Source of the DNA: Chloroflexota bacterium
GTDB lineage: Bacteria > Chloroflexota > Dehalococcoidia > Lucifugimonadales > Lucifugimonadaceae
NCBI GenBank assembly: GCA_024275195.1
Contig: JAJRZP010000137.1
Location: 1-64,000, forward strand
DNA: 64,000 nt
Direction: 5' to 3'
The translations under genes and the position numbers were made by a program. Numbering within the stretch: the first letter of the stretch is position 1; every line of letters begins with the position of its first letter. This document shows, in pieces, positions 61,230-64,000 of this stretch. The notes below the pieces were generated by a model that ran no database searches, was not told the DNA's origin, and was given only the letters and a program-made list of their open reading frames with translations.

Positions 61230-64000
61230 ATGATCGAGAATTCCCTGCCTGTGACCGACCAGTTCGTCCACCTACATAATCACTCAGAGTACTCACTACT
61301 TGATGGGTTTAGCAGGTTGGATGACATGGTGAACAGGGCCGTGGAACTCGGGCAGCCTGCCATTGCGCTGACCGATCACGGCAACCTGCACGGTGCAATC
61401 GATTTTTATCAGTCGGCCAGAAAAGCCGGTATCAAGCCCATCATTGGTGTGGAGGGCTACGTCGCCGACGGACCGCGTGATGAGCGAAACCCGCAAAAGC
61501 GTTTCCCGTTTCACATGACTCTCCTGGTGCAAAACCGCATCGGCTATCAGAATCTCCTGAAGCTTGTTACCGCATCGCACCTCGAAGGCTTTTACTACCG
61601 CCCTCGCATGGATCGTGAAATTCTTGAGAAGTACTCAGAGGGGCTGATTGTACTTTCGGGCTGTCCCTCCGGAGAGATTGCTCGCCATATCAAGAACGGT
61701 GATATGGATGCAGTCCACGAAACTATCGAGTGGTATGGCAACGTATTCAACGGTCGCTACTACCTCGAAATGATGATGCACGAGCACGTACCCGGTCAGG
61801 CTGAGATAAACGAAGCGATCATCAAGCTCAGCAACCAGACCGGCCTGCCAATGGTGGTGACGAACGACTCACACTATGTAAGGCGTGAGGATCACGAAGC
61901 GCAGGACATTCTGACCTGCATTCAAACCAACTCGAACGTGAAAGACCCGAAACGTCTTCACATGGAAGACACCACGTACTACCTGCGTAGTGCTGCCGAG
62001 ATACAGGCAGAGTGGGTGCATCTTCCTGAGGCCCTGAATAATACTGTCAAAATCGCAGAGTCGTGCGATCTTGAACTTGAGTTCGGGCAAACACTCATCC
62101 CGCGCTACTCGACCCCTCGAAATAAACCGGCGATGGAATATCTGAAGGAGCTTTGCTACGCGGGACTCAATAAGCGATTCGACAACCCGAGTGAAGAAGT
62201 ACTTGAACGACTCGAACATGAACTCGGAATAATAGAAGAAACGAAGTTCGCAGATTATTTCCTCGTTTGCTGGGACATCTTCAACTTTGTGAACGAACGC
62301 GGAATTCTCTCAGCCGTCCGGGGATCTGCGGCAGCCAGCCTGGTTCTGTACTGCCTGGAAGTCACACAGATCGACCCTGTTGAAGCTGATCTGTTCTTTG
62401 AGCGGTTCTTGAACATCGAGCGTCGCGAGATGCCCGATATCGATATGGACTTCGCTGACGACCGTCGCGAAGAAGTCATCAAGTACTGCATCGATCATTA
62501 CGGACCGGAACATGTTGCTCAAATCGTCACTTTCGGCACTCTGGGCGCAAAAGCCGCTATTCGTGATACAGCGCGGGCGCTCGCACTTCCGCTCGACCTG
62601 AGCGACCGGCTCGCCAAGATGGTTCCACTTACTCTCAACATCAAGCTAAAGGATGCGATCGACGAATCGCCCGAGATGAGAGCGGAAATTGCACGCAATA
62701 GCGATGCACGCGAACTAATCGAAATGGCACTGCGAGTTGAAGGCTCTGTTCGCCATGCCAGCACCCACGCGGCCGCAGTCGTCATATCCGAGAAGCCGCT
62801 GACTGAGTACGTCCCGTTGCAGCGTTCCACCAGCGGTAAGGAAGGCTCAAGCCCCACGACCCAGTACTCGATGCACCCTGTCGCCGACGTCGGGCTGCTC
62901 AAGATGGACTTTCTCGGGCTCGCCAACCTTTCGATTCTCGATCAGTGCGTGAAGCTGATCGCCAAAACCACCGGTGAGCACATGGGTGTCTACGATGTCC
63001 CGATCGACGATGCCGGTGCATTCGAGGTACTTGGTGCTGGTGATACGTTCGGTATTTTCCAGCTTGAGTCGGCAGGAATGCGGAAGAACATCAAGCTCCT
63101 CAAGCCCACCACGATCAATGACCTTGCGGCAATGATCGCCCTCTACCGACCCGGCCCGATGGAACACATCAGCACGTTTATCGAGGCCAAACATGGGCGC
63201 GCTGAGATCGCGTATCCACACGACGATCTTCGCGAGTTGCTCGAGCCGACTTACGGCGTACTCGTTTACCAGGATCAGGTGATGCTGATCGCCCAGACGT
63301 TCGGTGGTTACACCCTCGGAGAAGCCGACATTCTTCGGAAGGCGATGGGAAAGAAAATCGCCTCCGTTATGGAAGCCGAGCATGAGAAGTTCACCGCCGG
63401 TGCGCTCAAGAATGGTTACACCGAGGAACAGGCCGACATAGTCTTCGATCTCATGGCACCGTTCGCTGGCTACGGGTTCAACAAGGCGCACGCAGTGTCG
63501 TACGCATACATCGCGTACTGGACAGCATATTTCAAGGCAAACTACCCAACCGAGTACATGGCAGCGGTACTCGATTCTGCATCGGGTAATCCCGAGAAGG
63601 TCGGAGAAGCGATTCGGGAGGCAAACCGACTCAATATCAGCGTGAAGCCACCCAGTATCAACTACTCGAGGGCAGGGTTTACGATTGAACGTGATGGCGA
63701 TGGCAACGACGCGATTCGATTCGGAATGGCAGCGGTCAAAAACGTCGGAGCCGCGGCAATCGATCCCATCGTCGAAGTGCGTGAATCTGCGGGACTCTAC
63801 AAAGATATTGAGGACATCTGTCGCCGTGTCGATTCCAAATCGCTTAACCGCCGCACACTCGAAAGCCTGATCCGCGTTGGTGCGTTCGACGAATTTGGAG
63901 GGCGAGGCAACCTCCTCGAGTCGGTCGATCGAATAATCGCTGCCATCCAACGACAGACCAAGCTTCGGGAATCGGGCCAAACTTCCATGTTCGACATGCT
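61230..64000 (+). CDS. dnaE: DNA polymerase III alpha subunit, N-terminal part (truncated by window edge)
   Basis: The frame is open from the ATG at 61230 to the end (about 923 codons); it is missing from the ORF track because it has no stop in the window. The N-terminal PHP domain begins FVHLHNHSEYSLLDGFSRLD. The palm carries the catalytic aspartates in MPDIDMDFADDRREEVIKYC. LYRPGPMEHISTFIEAKHG, VLVYQDQVMLIAQTF and YGFNKAHAVSYAYIAYWTAY are classic DnaE motifs. The sequence at the edge (SGQTSMFDML) is the usual linker before the C-terminal part. It is the replicative polymerase, DnaE1 type. A GTG at 61251 is an alternative start. Confidence 0.95.
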   Translation, partial: MIENSLPVTDQFVHLHNHSEYSLLDGFSRLDDMVNRAVELGQPAIALTDHGNLHGAIDFYQSARKAGIKPIIGVEGYVADGPRDERNPQKRFPFHMTLLVQNRIGYQNLLKLVTASHLEGFYYRPRMDREILEKYSEGLIVLSGCPSGEIARHIKNGDMDAVHETIEWYGNVFNGRYYLEMMMHEHVPGQAEINEAIIKLSNQTGLPMVVTNDSHYVRREDHEAQDILTCIQTNSNVKDPKRLHMEDTTYYLRSAAEIQAEWVHLPEALNNTVKIAESCDLELEFGQTLIPRYSTPRNKPAMEYLKELCYAGLNKRFDNPSEEVLERLEHELGIIEETKFADYFLVCWDIFNFVNERGILSAVRGSAAASLVLYCLEVTQIDPVEADLFFERFLNIERREMPDIDMDFADDRREEVIKYCIDHYGPEHVAQIVTFGTLGAKAAIRDTARALALPLDLSDRLAKMVPLTLNIKLKDAIDESPEMRAEIARNSDARELIEMALRVEGSVRHASTHAAAVVISEKPLTEYVPLQRSTSGKEGSSPTTQYSMHPVADVGLLKMDFLGLANLSILDQCVKLIAKTTGEHMGVYDVPIDDAGAFEVLGAGDTFGIFQLESAGMRKNIKLLKPTTINDLAAMIALYRPGPMEHISTFIEAKHGRAEIAYPHDDLRELLEPTYGVLVYQDQVMLIAQTFGGYTLGEADILRKAMGKKIASVMEAEHEKFTAGALKNGYTEEQADIVFDLMAPFAGYGFNKAHAVSYAYIAYWTAYFKANYPTEYMAAVLDSASGNPEKVGEAIREANRLNISVKPPSINYSRAGFTIERDGDGNDAIRFGMAAVKNVGAAAIDPIVEVRESAGLYKDIEDICRRVDSKSLNRRTLESLIRVGAFDEFGGRGNLLESVDRIIAAIQRQTKLRESGQTSMFDM

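Overview
The window is a bacterial chromosome segment of moderate GC with frequent TTG/GTG starts. The gene content suggests a marine Chloroflexota of the SAR202 type. It holds three mandelate racemase/enolase-superfamily genes (two in tandem), an F420/FMN luciferase-like oxidoreductase, two Ldh2-type dehydrogenases, MlrC, RraA and HpcH-like genes for odd carboxylates, and two archaellin-like (archaeal-type class III signal) genes. The assignment is an inference from content; no rRNA or taxonomic marker was compared.

Layout. 1-5 kb: C-terminus of MutS2, an orphan archaellin, and the tetrapyrrole genes hemA-hemL (minus), each followed by a good intrinsic terminator. 5-8.3 kb: a thiol-redox cluster, with a two-domain rhodanese whose catalytic cysteine codon is TGA followed by a bacterial SECIS-like hairpin (a likely selenoprotein), then two thioredoxin-fold lipoproteins. 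8.4-14.2 kb: M20 peptidase, tandem UspA, a small membrane protein, OsmC, nucleoside hydrolase and an Ldh2 dehydrogenase. 14.4-18.6 kb: tRNA-Ala(CGC), a spondin-domain lipoprotein with seven acidic 11-residue repeats, and an OmpR/EnvZ-type pair. 18.8-31.6 kb: catabolic genes (LLM oxidoreductase, second Ldh2, frameshifted MlrC, MarR/NmrA pair with an intergenic repeat, transketolase-like enzyme, aldehyde dehydrogenase with an in-frame TAG, HpcH aldolase, SulP transporter).

31.6-35.3 kb is a low-density, partly decayed stretch: possible structured RNA, ankyrin gene, decayed lipoprotein, PLD/zinc-ribbon gene broken at an A7 run, XRE remnant, tRNA-Arg(CCT) and an orphan membrane protein. 35.3-43.6 kb: RraA, an RRM protein, and a peptide-type ABC importer (binding protein, two permeases) with an enolase-family enzyme and a divergent XRE regulator. 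A 20-bp perfect inverted repeat lies between binding protein and enzyme. 44-49.3 kb: second archaellin, ClpS, tandem enolase-superfamily paralogues, FabI and a hotdog thioesterase-like gene. 49.6-55.7 kb: a large multi-GAF histidine kinase, M50-CBS protease and MFS transporter. 55.7-61 kb: a minus-strand operon of response regulator, histidine kinase, Thr/Pro-rich lipoprotein, a possible 36-residue protein and a 910-residue secreted protein. From 61.2 kb to the edge: the first ~923 codons of DnaE.

The strongest candidates for something unusual are the selenocysteine rhodanese, the paired orphan archaellins in a bacterial genome, and the two secreted-protein/two-component modules. At least five genes carry single-position disruptions, which suggests local decay or assembly errors and should be checked against reads.
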